Positions 1 to 8,538 of a stretch of DNA of 19,355 nucleotides are shown in pieces. The translations under genes and the position numbers were made by a program. Source of the DNA: Candidatus Cloacimonadota bacterium (GTDB lineage: Bacteria; Cloacimonadota; Cloacimonadia; JGIOTU-2); the NCBI GenBank assembly GCA_014382685.1, contig JACNJG010000067.1, positions 1 through 19,355 of the forward strand, given 5' to 3'. The first letter of the stretch is position 1, and each line of letters begins with the position of its first letter. The notes below the pieces were generated by a model. It was not told the origin of the DNA, did no database searches, and worked only from the letters and a program-made list of their open reading frames with translations.

Positions 1-60
1 GCTAAACTTACGCTTAAGGAAAAACGCAAGCAGAAAAAAGAGAAAACTCCAAAAGAATAA
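1..60 (+). CDS. C-terminal tail of a forward-strand gene (partial)
   Basis: Frame 1 is open from the window edge to a TAA at 58-60 and encodes 19 residues, about half of them Lys, Arg or Glu. Such a charged lysine-rich tail is common at the end of nucleic-acid- or ribosome-binding proteins, but 19 residues do not allow a family assignment. It lies on the same strand as the flavoprotein that starts 140 bp downstream. It could also be a chance open frame, because only 20 codons are visible. Confidence 0.4.
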   Translation, partial: AKLTLKEKRKQKKEKTPKE

Positions 61-200
61 AAAACATAATATGAATTACGGCAGATCGGAAGATCTGATC
101 GGATTCACGAATATTTAATCAATATCAACGTACTCTCAGCAATATATGATTTACCGTTTTGCTATCTCTCATTTCGGATGTTTTCTTATGAAGTATTAAC

Positions 201-1415
201 ATGCACGTTGCGATAATCGGAGGTGGAGCTGCTGGTTTCTTTTCGGCAATCAACGTCAAAGAAAATTATCCGGATGCCAAAGTTGTCATTTTTGAAAAAT
301 CAAAAGAACTTCTTGCAAAAGTAAAAATATCTGGGGGAGGAAGGTGTAATCTTACCAATGCATGCACTTCCATAAAAGAACTATCTGAAGCGTATCCGCG
401 AGGAGGAAAAGCATTAAAAAAAGCATTCCATATCTTTAATACCAGACAAGCTATGCAGTGGTTTGAATCCAGGGGTGTTCCCTTGTCCATTCAAGATGAC
501 AATCGTGTTTTCCCTGCATCTCAAAACTCACAAAGCATTATTGATTGTTTTCTTCAACAAGCAAAAAAATTAGGCATTGAAATTGAACTTGGGAAAGGAA
601 TAAAAGCAATTAAGCCAATCGGACACAAGCTGGAGTTGAGTTTTATAGAGAAAATTGTTCCATCAAAAATTTTTGATAAAGTAATTGTTGCAACAGGAAG
701 CTCTCCACAAAGAAGTGGATTGGAATGGCTTGAAAAGTTACATCACAAAATCGAAGATCCTGTTCCTTCATTATTCACATTCAATATGCCTTCTGAATCA
801 GTCACCAGATTGATGGGAGTCTCAGTAGAAAAAACATCCGTTAGAATACAGGGAACAAAACTTAATGCTGAAGGTCCCCTGCTCATTACTCATTGGGGAA
901 TGAGTGGTCCAGTGATCCTGAAGTTATCGGCTTTTGGAGCAAGATTAACAAGTGAAAAAGGATATGAATTTAATATTTTGGTGAACTGGGTAAATGTCCA
1001 GAATAACAACATAGTTAAGGATACGTTAAGTAGCATTGTGAATGAGCATTCAAATAAATTATTATCAAATGTGCGACCCTATTTTTTACCGGAAAGGTTA
1101 TGGCATTTTTTGCTAGAAAAGGTCGATCTTTCCGCCAAGAAAAAGTGGGGAGAACTCGGAAAGAAGGGAATGAATAAATTGGTAAATGTATTGACTAATG
1201 ATGTGTATTCTGTGAAAGGGAAAACACTTTATAAAGAAGAGTTTGTGACGTGTGGTGGTGTCAGTCTGGAAAGTATAGATATTATTACAATGCAAAGTAA
1301 GGTGTGCAAAAATCTTTATTTTGCCGGAGAAGTTATGGATATTGATGGAATTACCGGAGGATATAATTTTCAGGCTGCATGGACAACCGCTTTTATCGCA
1401 GGTCAGTTGAATTGA
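201..1415 (+). CDS. BaiN/HI0933-family NAD(P)/FAD-dependent oxidoreductase (putative)
   Basis: This 404-residue flavoprotein matches the HI0933/COG2081 family, predicted two-dinucleotide-binding-fold oxidoreductases that include clostridial BaiN. Visible marks are the N-terminal FAD-binding glycine motif GGGAAG at residues 7-12, the family hallmark ISGGGRCNLTN at 43-53, VATGS at 163-167, the THWGMSGP segment near 230-237, TCGGV at 350-354 and the C-terminal FAD-contact motif GEVMDIDGITGGYN at 376-389. It appears full length, with no signal peptide, so it should be cytosolic. Substrates of most family members are unknown, and bile-acid activity should not be assumed. The ATG places the glycine motif at the normal distance from the N terminus, although no strong Shine-Dalgarno sequence precedes it. 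It is the only complete forward-strand gene here and converges with the FG-GAP lipoprotein gene across a 24-bp gap. Confidence 0.9.
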   Translation: MHVAIIGGGAAGFFSAINVKENYPDAKVVIFEKSKELLAKVKISGGGRCNLTNACTSIKELSEAYPRGGKALKKAFHIFNTRQAMQWFESRGVPLSIQDDNRVFPASQNSQSIIDCFLQQAKKLGIEIELGKGIKAIKPIGHKLELSFIEKIVPSKIFDKVIVATGSSPQRSGLEWLEKLHHKIEDPVPSLFTFNMPSESVTRLMGVSVEKTSVRIQGTKLNAEGPLLITHWGMSGPVILKLSAFGARLTSEKGYEFNILVNWVNVQNNNIVKDTLSSIVNEHSNKLLSNVRPYFLPERLWHFLLEKVDLSAKKKWGELGKKGMNKLVNVLTNDVYSVKGKTLYKEEFVTCGGVSLESIDIITMQSKVCKNLYFAGEVMDIDGITGGYNFQAAWTTAFIAGQLN

Positions 1416-1439
1416 TATAGTACCTAATGAACAAATTTT

Positions 1440-3965
1440 TTATTGTTCTTCTGTATATTGAATTGTTATAGTTTGATTTATTTTTTGATTTTGATATTTT
1501 TGCGTAGAACCATCGAGGTACAAAACATTTATCGAAACATCATCACCTGCGGGAAAGCCAAAATACTGTATCATACTATGCTGATTTGTTGTTCCCTTTC
1601 CGCCCTGGATCTCACGAATTTGTTTCATCTCATTTTGAATTACTTCTATACGAGTTCCGATCAAAGGTGTCGTGCCATTTTCATCAACAATTTTAATCTT
1701 AAGCCAATTATCCGGCGTACTCTCATTTCTGAAAAGATGTATTCCCTCACCACCGCACACAAGCAGATCGATATCTCCATCATTGTCATAATCCGAGTAT
1801 GCAGCTCCCCATGAGTTGAAGGTGCGCACACCTGACAGATAGGTAATGTCTGTAAAAGTTTTATCTCCATTATTGAGATAGAGATAACTCCTTCGGTTTG
1901 GATAAATCGAGGTTATAAAGAGGTCGAGAAATCCATCACCGTTCACATCTCCCCAGGATGGATCGCTGTGGCATTCATCATAAGTAATTCCTGCAGATTC
2001 TCTAATATCGTAGAATGTATTTTTTTTCAGATCATTCACAAAGAGTTGTGTCATATCGGAAAATTTAATATATCTTGGGTGAGCCAGATTTGCACAGATC
2101 AAGTCCATATCTCCATCGTTATCAAAATCTCCCCACTCGCTGCCAATTGTGTGACCATACCAGCCATCAACATAGTTACCTTCCACTCCAACTTTTTCAG
2201 CCACATTTTTAAATTTTTTACCCTTCAAGTTTTTCCATAGAAAATTTTTATCTAACCGATAGTTAGACACAAAAATATCTAAAAATCCGTCATTATTATA
2301 ATCTCCCCAATTAACACCTCTGCCTGCCTGGTCTTCTTGAAAGGGAGGGATAATATTATAGGAAAGCGTAACATCGGTAAAAGTGCCGTTCCTATTATTT
2401 AAGAAAAGGAAATCCGGTTCTTTGTCATATTCTCCACCATGCTCATAGTTGGCAATATACAGATCGGGATATAGGTCGCCATTTATGTCGCCCCATCCGG
2501 CACCTTCTGTTTGCAGCGTATCAGAAATTGGAGAGAATGATGTAATATCTTCAAACGTGCCATCCCCTTTATTTTTCCAGAGCTTGTCTTCTCTTTCAGA
2601 AGCAGAAGAAGTCGAAAAAATATCAAGAAATCCATCCCGATCAATATCAGCCCAGAGTCCGCCGTTTGTTCTGCCTTCAGAAATTCCTGAGCTTTCACTT
2701 ACATCAGTAAAAGTTCCGTTAGTATTATTTTTCAGGAGCACATTTCCATTTAACAGGATATCATCAAATCCGTCGTTGTTATAATCACCCCAGGCAATTC
2801 GGCTATTCTTATAGGAACCTAAACCCGTCTGCTCTGTTACATCTGTGAAAAGTGGCTCGTTGTATTTTGCCCATACATTCACGAATTGACGAAATGCCTT
2901 ACCGCCATCAGACAAGTCCTCATATAATTCATTTAACAGGGAATCAGCTTTGTAAGTCCATTTGTTGCGTTCATCACCCATAATAACTGCTTGTAACAAA
3001 TGATTAAAAGCCGCTGCATCCTGTTCGATAGTCACCTCGATCTTTCCCATTAGATAATAATGCTGTGCAAGAAGGTCTTTGGTGGGTATTTTTTGTAAAA
3101 CCGATAATGCTTTATCATATTTATTCTGCTCAAAAAGAAGCTCTGCAAGGGTGAATCGATATGTCGCCAGTTGCTCTTCTCTTGATTTGTCGCCAAAGAA
3201 ATAATAACTATTTTCCCATTCAGCATTATCGAGCGAATCGATCATTACTTTCATTTTATCTTCATATTCAGATAGTTTCTGTTTCCTATCCAGATAATAT
3301 CGGGCAACAGTATTGAGCATTCTCGGATCATTTGAGTATCTCAGCTCAACAGCTATCAAGGTTGAATCCATTTTTGTTTCATCTTCTAGGTTGTCATACG
3401 AGTAGAGCAAATATCGCCATGCAAGAGGAGTCCATTTGTTATCAGGATATATTCCCAGAAAATCTTCCAATCCCTTGGCACGAACAGAGTCGTCTCTCAT
3501 TACCGCATAGTCAAAGACCTGTTCCTGTGCATTATCGGTTGTAACTGAACAGCGAGGATATTTTTGGATCAAAGTATCGAGTATTGAAACTGCTGAAGAG
3601 TCTTCAAGAGTTGTCATAAACAGATATTCAACTTGCATGGAAAGACTATCCTGTAACAGGTTCTTATCAATATAAGCCAGATATTTTTCTTTATCTTTTG
3701 CTATGTCATCAGAAGATATATCAGCAACATTGTAGAAAAAAATCAATTTCTCATATCCTATCATACTAGACGGATAATTTCGAATGTATTTATCAATACT
3801 TTTCTTTGCGTTATTAAATTGATGAGTACGAAGTAATTCATCAATACTACCAATAGCTTTATGAAGTGCCGCTTCTCTAAATTGAGGGTCTTCAGTTTTG
3901 TGTAAAAACAAACTTGAACATCCAAGAAACAGAAGTATTGAACCAATCAGAAAAATATTTTTCAT
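1440..3965 (-). CDS. FG-GAP/VCBS-repeat lipoprotein with N-terminal helical (TPR-like) region and C-terminal ASPIC/UnbV domain
   Basis: This 841-residue protein begins with a lipoprotein signal peptide: lysine, a hydrophobic run, then LFLGC with the acylated cysteine at residue 16. The next residues are serines, which suits outer-membrane retention. Residues about 30-365 look all-helical and TPR-like, with repeated Tyr/Leu/Ala helices. Residues about 370-750 hold seven calcium-type Asp loops of the FG-GAP/VCBS class: DYNNDGFDD (394), DIDRDGFLD (440), DINGDLYPD (493), DYNNDGFLD (555), DFDNDGDMD (613), DVNGDGFLD (673) and DYDNDGDID (725). These are expected to form a seven-bladed, integrin-like propeller. 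Residues about 753-837 resemble the ASPIC/UnbV domain that follows FG-GAP repeats in CRTAC1-like proteins. The start lies 5 bp after the stop of the 985-residue outer-membrane protein gene, so the two are probably co-transcribed. No type IX sorting domain is visible. The function is unknown; adhesion, glycan binding or scaffolding are possibilities. Confidence 0.85.
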   Translation of the reverse strand: MKNIFLIGSILLFLGCSSLFLHKTEDPQFREAALHKAIGSIDELLRTHQFNNAKKSIDKYIRNYPSSMIGYEKLIFFYNVADISSDDIAKDKEKYLAYIDKNLLQDSLSMQVEYLFMTTLEDSSAVSILDTLIQKYPRCSVTTDNAQEQVFDYAVMRDDSVRAKGLEDFLGIYPDNKWTPLAWRYLLYSYDNLEDETKMDSTLIAVELRYSNDPRMLNTVARYYLDRKQKLSEYEDKMKVMIDSLDNAEWENSYYFFGDKSREEQLATYRFTLAELLFEQNKYDKALSVLQKIPTKDLLAQHYYLMGKIEVTIEQDAAAFNHLLQAVIMGDERNKWTYKADSLLNELYEDLSDGGKAFRQFVNVWAKYNEPLFTDVTEQTGLGSYKNSRIAWGDYNNDGFDDILLNGNVLLKNNTNGTFTDVSESSGISEGRTNGGLWADIDRDGFLDIFSTSSASEREDKLWKNKGDGTFEDITSFSPISDTLQTEGAGWGDINGDLYPDLYIANYEHGGEYDKEPDFLFLNNRNGTFTDVTLSYNIIPPFQEDQAGRGVNWGDYNNDGFLDIFVSNYRLDKNFLWKNLKGKKFKNVAEKVGVEGNYVDGWYGHTIGSEWGDFDNDGDMDLICANLAHPRYIKFSDMTQLFVNDLKKNTFYDIRESAGITYDECHSDPSWGDVNGDGFLDLFITSIYPNRRSYLYLNNGDKTFTDITYLSGVRTFNSWGAAYSDYDNDGDIDLLVCGGEGIHLFRNESTPDNWLKIKIVDENGTTPLIGTRIEVIQNEMKQIREIQGGKGTTNQHSMIQYFGFPAGDDVSINVLYLDGSTQKYQNQKINQTITIQYTEEQ

Positions 3966-3970
3966 GAGCT

Positions 3971-6928
3971 TTAAAATTCTGCATTCAGGGAGAAATAAAA
4001 CGAAGGTTCTGACTCGAATCCTTCAGTACTTTTCCAAGCCCAGTCAAATTTTAGAATGAAGTAGCCAAGGTTCATTCGTGTACCGATTCCATATCCAATT
4101 TTAATTGGATTGTCATGTGTATTTTTGAACTCATCAAAATCGTTCCAAACCTTGCCAATATCAGCAAAGATCGCACCTCTTATGCTTCTGATCCAGATTG
4201 GTAACGGGAAACCGATTTTGAGTTCTTCGATGAAAGGATATCTGAACTCCACAGTACCGATAGCAATGTTGTTTCCGAGGTATTCCTTATCGAGATAACC
4301 ACGAAGATTATAGTAACCACCCATGATGAACTCTTGTTTATCAAGACCTGTGCTGAAGCCCATATTCAGCATTCCTGCAAGCTGGTAATCACGACTGAAG
4401 GCGATATATTTCCGGAAGTCGCCATAGATGTTCAGATAATCATTATTTGAGCCAAAACTCTTTTGAACTCCTGCCTGAAATCTCGAACCTTTAATTGGTC
4501 CTGTAATTCCCCACAATGCAGTATCATGAGTGTAAAACAGTGATGGGGCATAGATCCAGGTATCTCTTGTGTATTTATCCTCGATGTGCCACTCATTGTT
4601 GTACCAACGATACCATTCAATTTTGTTGTAGAATAGACTATTATAAAGATCGAAACGATTGAATTTGTCAAGGGGGTAACTGATAAGTGTATTCACACCG
4701 GTGTTTCTGTCCTTCTTCATGCCGTCATAGATAAAACCATGCTTGATCCAGTAATTGAAATAGTAGTAGTCATCGACAAGATTGAAAATGCCGACACCAT
4801 AATCAATGCGTTTTTTGATATAGTAATAATTCAGAATAATATCACTTTCGGATATAGATTTATTCGCATCGGCTATAATGTCAATATGATGATTGCCAAG
4901 TATGTCGCTTAAGGCGACATATATCTGGGCTGAAACACCATAACCGGTTGAATAAGCAAGACCTCCAAACAAAAAATCGGGAGTGAATTTGAGTTTGTAA
5001 TCCTCAACTTCGGGCTCTTTATCCTCCTTATAATCCGGTTTAGCTTCCAGCGTATCCTTCATAAAGAAATAATCGCTGTCAAAACGCGATTTCTTTGTAA
5101 TTAATTTTTCACGCATGCGATAAAATCTCTTGAATTCCTTGAGATGGAAGACTTCATCAAAGGGATTATCTTTAACAGTCTGGGGTTCTTGATAAGCAAT
5201 GTAGTTGAGACTATCGAGTGGATTGCTGTATAGATAAAGATCCCAGCCCATTTTATAAAAACTGGAAAAGACCATCTCGGTATTGTCTTCACTCACACAT
5301 GGTGAGAAAGTGCCACTGAAAATATTTGTCAATTGAGCAATTGCTTTTTCCTGAAAATCATACACAAAAATATTAGAAACACTGTCTCTATAGGCGCTAT
5401 AGACAATATACTGCTGATCTTTCGTCCAGATGGGATACTGGTGATCATAGGATGCATTAGTGATCGCAACAATCGTATCGGTCAGCAGATCATAGGTAAA
5501 AATATTATAGTATAGATTCGAAAAAATAAGATGCTCATCCTCCTGCTTAAAGGGTTCTTTTATAAATCTTTGGGATGAGAACACTATCTGCTTGCCGTCT
5601 GATGACCAACGTGGATAGCGGTCATCAAAGCAGTCATCTGTCAATCGGGATACTGTCTTTGTTTTCAGATCATAAATATAAAGATCACTCTGTGCATCTT
5701 TAAGACCCACAAGGATTATTTTTTTACCATCAGGAGAGACATCGATCTCAAAAATACTGTTGAAATCAAGTGTGATCCTCTCAAGTTCTTTCCCATCATT
5801 AACTTTTGCAATAACAATATCATCGCCCTTCGATGTTTTGGCGACAAAGGCAAAGCGCTCCCCATCAGGAAAATAAGAAAGTGAAGTTTTCAGAAAATGA
5901 AATCCTTCATATTTGTCGGTATATCCACCGGTAATTATTTTCTTTGGTTTATAAAGTCCGAGCGTAGAACGTTTGTATATTCCCAGTGTGTAATTCTTAT
6001 TTGAATAATAGAGAATTTGCGTTCCATCCGGTGAAAAGACGGGATCCCAATTTGCATTTGATTCCTTGGGATTATGTTTTGTAACCTGCTGATATTTGCT
6101 GTTTGGAAGCACATTTTCATCGATGATACTGCTGTACTTTTTCTGTAGATAGTATCGCCACTGATCCTCGAGACTCTTCATACTAAAGCCAAAAGTACGA
6201 TTGGCTGCCTCATCCACACTTTTATATATTCTGAAATTATAGAGGAGTTCAATTATGCTGTTAGAACCGAACATTTCTTCGAGGAAGAGCAGAAATGACT
6301 CCCCTTCACGATAAGCATAATATCCGCCTACATATTCCAATGGAATGAGCTTATCATTTACGATAAGATCGCGCAAATACATCTCATTGCTTGCAGAGCC
6401 GTGTTCCGACGACCACTCCGGCAATCCCTCAGAGAACCAGAAGGGAAGCGAATAAAAGAGTCCGCTTGCAAAATTTGAAAAGCTTCCACCCTGCATAGTA
6501 AAATACATAAAAACATGGCAGAGTTCGTGTACGACTGTAGTTTCAAATAGTTTATAATCTCCATCAAAGGGAACCACAACACGATTTTTTATGAATTCAG
6601 TAAAACCGCCAACACCTTCTTCAATTATTTGAAATAATATATTTGTTTCTTCAAATTCATTATGAGAATTGTAGATGAGCACGGGAATTTTCTGTGGAAG
6701 AGATTGCTCGAACAGTTCTTGAAATCTGTAGTAGGCATTCTCAACTATAACTGTGGTGATCTGCCCGACGATATCGAGTCCGGTTTGATAGTATATATCG
6801 AAGTGTGTTGTCTTCATCACTGACCATTGCATGTCCGGAAGATTTGTCTTATTCTTTCCAAAATAAGTTGCATGTAACGAGCTTGCAATTATCAGCATGA
6901 AGATCAGTAAAAAAATGATTTTTTTCAT
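3971..6928 (-). CDS. Outer-membrane protein: HExxH metallopeptidase-like domain + TolB-like propeller + Omp85/BamA-like barrel
   Basis: This 985-residue protein has a Sec signal peptide (residues 1-20, SLHA before the likely cut). Residues about 30-265 resemble the peptidase-MA gluzincins: the zinc-site helix HELCH is at 134-138 and a second motif, WFSEGLPEW, at 164-172, where Glu167 would be the third zinc ligand. Residues about 290-565 carry six TolB/PD40-type repeats of the form SPDGxxIxF (starting near 295, 349, 394, 438, 498 and 541), predicting a periplasmic six-bladed propeller. From about 650 to the end the sequence is rich in alternating aromatics, has an RGY motif at 876-878 in a G-rich context typical of the Omp85/BamA L6 loop, and ends in Phe985, as outer-membrane barrels do. 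A good AAGGA ribosome-binding site lies 7 nt before the ATG. The gene starts 13 bp after mlaD and is followed 5 bp later by the FG-GAP lipoprotein. Zinc binding and activity are inferred. Confidence 0.85.
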   Translation of the reverse strand: MKKIIFLLIFMLIIASSLHATYFGKNKTNLPDMQWSVMKTTHFDIYYQTGLDIVGQITTVIVENAYYRFQELFEQSLPQKIPVLIYNSHNEFEETNILFQIIEEGVGGFTEFIKNRVVVPFDGDYKLFETTVVHELCHVFMYFTMQGGSFSNFASGLFYSLPFWFSEGLPEWSSEHGSASNEMYLRDLIVNDKLIPLEYVGGYYAYREGESFLLFLEEMFGSNSIIELLYNFRIYKSVDEAANRTFGFSMKSLEDQWRYYLQKKYSSIIDENVLPNSKYQQVTKHNPKESNANWDPVFSPDGTQILYYSNKNYTLGIYKRSTLGLYKPKKIITGGYTDKYEGFHFLKTSLSYFPDGERFAFVAKTSKGDDIVIAKVNDGKELERITLDFNSIFEIDVSPDGKKIILVGLKDAQSDLYIYDLKTKTVSRLTDDCFDDRYPRWSSDGKQIVFSSQRFIKEPFKQEDEHLIFSNLYYNIFTYDLLTDTIVAITNASYDHQYPIWTKDQQYIVYSAYRDSVSNIFVYDFQEKAIAQLTNIFSGTFSPCVSEDNTEMVFSSFYKMGWDLYLYSNPLDSLNYIAYQEPQTVKDNPFDEVFHLKEFKRFYRMREKLITKKSRFDSDYFFMKDTLEAKPDYKEDKEPEVEDYKLKFTPDFLFGGLAYSTGYGVSAQIYVALSDILGNHHIDIIADANKSISESDIILNYYYIKKRIDYGVGIFNLVDDYYYFNYWIKHGFIYDGMKKDRNTGVNTLISYPLDKFNRFDLYNSLFYNKIEWYRWYNNEWHIEDKYTRDTWIYAPSLFYTHDTALWGITGPIKGSRFQAGVQKSFGSNNDYLNIYGDFRKYIAFSRDYQLAGMLNMGFSTGLDKQEFIMGGYYNLRGYLDKEYLGNNIAIGTVEFRYPFIEELKIGFPLPIWIRSIRGAIFADIGKVWNDFDEFKNTHDNPIKIGYGIGTRMNLGYFILKFDWAWKSTEGFESEPSFYFSLNAEF

Positions 6929-6941
6929 GGTAAATCCTTAA

Positions 6942-7808
6942 TTAAAAAAGACGGAAATAGTGCTTGGGATTTTCTCTTATATCTGTAACCAGAGAATCAA
7001 AGCGTACGATCGTTGCATTAATTTTCTGATAAAGAGAATCATTTGCTGTGAAACGTCCAAGATTGGTATCTTCACTTTCAAGTCTATTAATAAGCCCCTG
7101 CATCTGACCAAGCATGATGTCAATTTCGGATACTTTATCATCAGCAAATGTAATGATCCTATCCACCTTCTCGTCATTATTGCTGATAAGAATATCAAGA
7201 TTGGTCAAAATATTATTGATACGCTCAAATTCGATAGAAATATCTCTGTTCTTCTCAAAAATGTGATTCATATTTAGCAGAAGTGCATTTAGATTTTGGA
7301 TCACATCCTTGATGGTTCTGATCTGACCTTTGTCATCGATGAGCTCCCCTAAAGTGCCCGAAAGAGCATTGATGTTTTTAATAGTAACACCAATTTGTGA
7401 AATAGTTTCATTGAATCCTACATTATAATATCCCTGAATGAGCTGGGAAGTGTTGAGGTTTTCCGACGAACTACCCGGATCAATTGAGATTTCCCGTTCC
7501 CCCATCATACCGCGTTCTGAGATTATAATGCGCGTATCTTTTTTTAGGATAATTTCTTTATTAACAAGAAGTACAACTTTTACTCCGTTCTGCTCAAGCG
7601 CAATATCAGCTACTTTGCCGGCTCGCACTCCGTGAACAAAAACAGTATTGCCCACATCCAAACCACCAATTTGTGGAAATTGCACAATAATTTCAGCCAT
7701 ATCAGACTTTTGCTTACTGCCTGTAATGACGATATTACCGAACACAACGATCAGCACTGCCAATACGATTATCATTCCGACGATTAATTCACTTTTTTTT
7801 GTTTTCAT
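6942..7808 (-). CDS. mlaD: MlaD-family MCE-domain lipid transporter subunit
   Basis: A 288-residue protein with one N-terminal membrane anchor (about residues 9-28), an MCE domain (about 37-113, containing the GLDVGNTVFVHGVRAGKV segment and the GMMGEREI segment) and a long helical C-terminal part (134-288) ending in NPKHYFRLF. Proteins of this family form hexameric rings in the periplasm and carry phospholipids between inner and outer membranes, working with an MlaF ATPase and an MlaE permease. The ATG lies 10 bp after the mlaF stop, with a GAGTGA element that includes that stop codon, so translation is probably coupled. E. coli MlaD is shorter (about 180 residues); the extra C-terminal helical region resembles longer MCE proteins that may form a tube or coiled coil. 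The symbol is by family; the lipid cargo is not known. Confidence 0.9.
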   Translation of the reverse strand: MKTKKSELIVGMIIVLAVLIVVFGNIVITGSKQKSDMAEIIVQFPQIGGLDVGNTVFVHGVRAGKVADIALEQNGVKVVLLVNKEIILKKDTRIIISERGMMGEREISIDPGSSSENLNTSQLIQGYYNVGFNETISQIGVTIKNINALSGTLGELIDDKGQIRTIKDVIQNLNALLLNMNHIFEKNRDISIEFERINNILTNLDILISNNDEKVDRIITFADDKVSEIDIMLGQMQGLINRLESEDTNLGRFTANDSLYQKINATIVRFDSLVTDIRENPKHYFRLF

Positions 7809-7818
7809 AATATTTCAC

Positions 7819-8538
7819 TCATCTTGAAATAAATTTCTTTATATACGAATTTTCCACTTTGCCGAGTTCATCGACCGATCCCTGAAAAATTATACTTCCA
7901 TCTTTCATTAATGCTACCTTGTCGGCAATCTTGAATACTATACTGATATCATGAGATACGATCAAAGAAGTGGTATGATATACCTTTTTGAAAGTGGAGA
8001 ATAGTCCAATGATATTATTTGCGATGATCGGATCAAGACCGGTTGTGGGTTCATCGTAGAGAATATATTCGGGATTAAGTATCACTGCCCGGGCAAGACT
8101 CACTCTCTTCTGCATTCCAAAACTAAGTTCTGCAGGCATCTTCTTCTCCTGACCGGACATGCCGACCATTGCGAGCTTTTCTTCAACCTGCTCCTTGATT
8201 TCGTTTTCAGGAAGATCATGCTGTTCCCTAAGAGGAAGCGCCACATTGTCATATACACTGAGCCAGTCAAAGAGTGCTGAGTTTTGAAAAACCATAGTCA
8301 TTTTCCGCCTGAGATTATTCCAACCCTTCCACGAAAGTGTATCGATCCTCTTGCCATCACAAAGAATTTCTCCTTCATCGGGCTTAAAAAATCCAATAAT
8401 GTGTTTTAGCAACACTGTTTTTCCGCATCCGCTCTCTCCGATCACTACAGTAGTTTTATTCTTCTCGATCTTCAGATTAATACCATTCAAAATGGCAGTT
8501 CCATCCAGAGTTTTTTTCAATCCTATGATCTCAATCAT
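7819..8538 (-). CDS. mlaF: MlaF-like ABC transporter ATPase
   Basis: This 239-residue ABC ATPase should energise the MCE lipid transporter whose MlaD subunit is encoded next. Walker A GESGCGKT is at residues 34-41, the Q-loop Gln at 85, Walker B YILYDEP at 158-164, the D-loop GLD at 167-169 and the switch His at 196. FKPDEGEI and the ALFDWLSVYDNVALPL region fit the MlaF/Ttg2A type rather than an amino-acid or metal importer. The signature motif reads LSFGM (138-142) where the family normally has LSGGM; the Phe replaces the first of the two glycines. The ATG overlaps the end of mtaB by 8 bp. The permease gene mlaE, usually adjacent to mlaF, is not in this window. Confidence 0.9.
   Translation of the reverse strand: MIEIIGLKKTLDGTAILNGINLKIEKNKTTVVIGESGCGKTVLLKHIIGFFKPDEGEILCDGKRIDTLSWKGWNNLRRKMTMVFQNSALFDWLSVYDNVALPLREQHDLPENEIKEQVEEKLAMVGMSGQEKKMPAELSFGMQKRVSLARAVILNPEYILYDEPTTGLDPIIANNIIGLFSTFKKVYHTTSLIVSHDISIVFKIADKVALMKDGSIIFQGSVDELGKVENSYIKKFISR

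Noticed and set aside
82..97. CAGATC-GGAA-GATCTG inverted repeat, partly resembling an Illumina adapter start (AGATCGGAAGA)
   Set aside because: The match to the adapter stops after 11 bases and the flanks read as normal sequence, so contamination is unlikely. As a terminator the 6-bp stem has no T-tract.
1429..1448. GAACAA...TTGTTC hairpin between the convergent genes
   Set aside because: Only 6 AT-rich base pairs with an 8-nt loop, overlapping the end of the lipoprotein gene and without a T-tract on the correct side; too weak for a terminator call.
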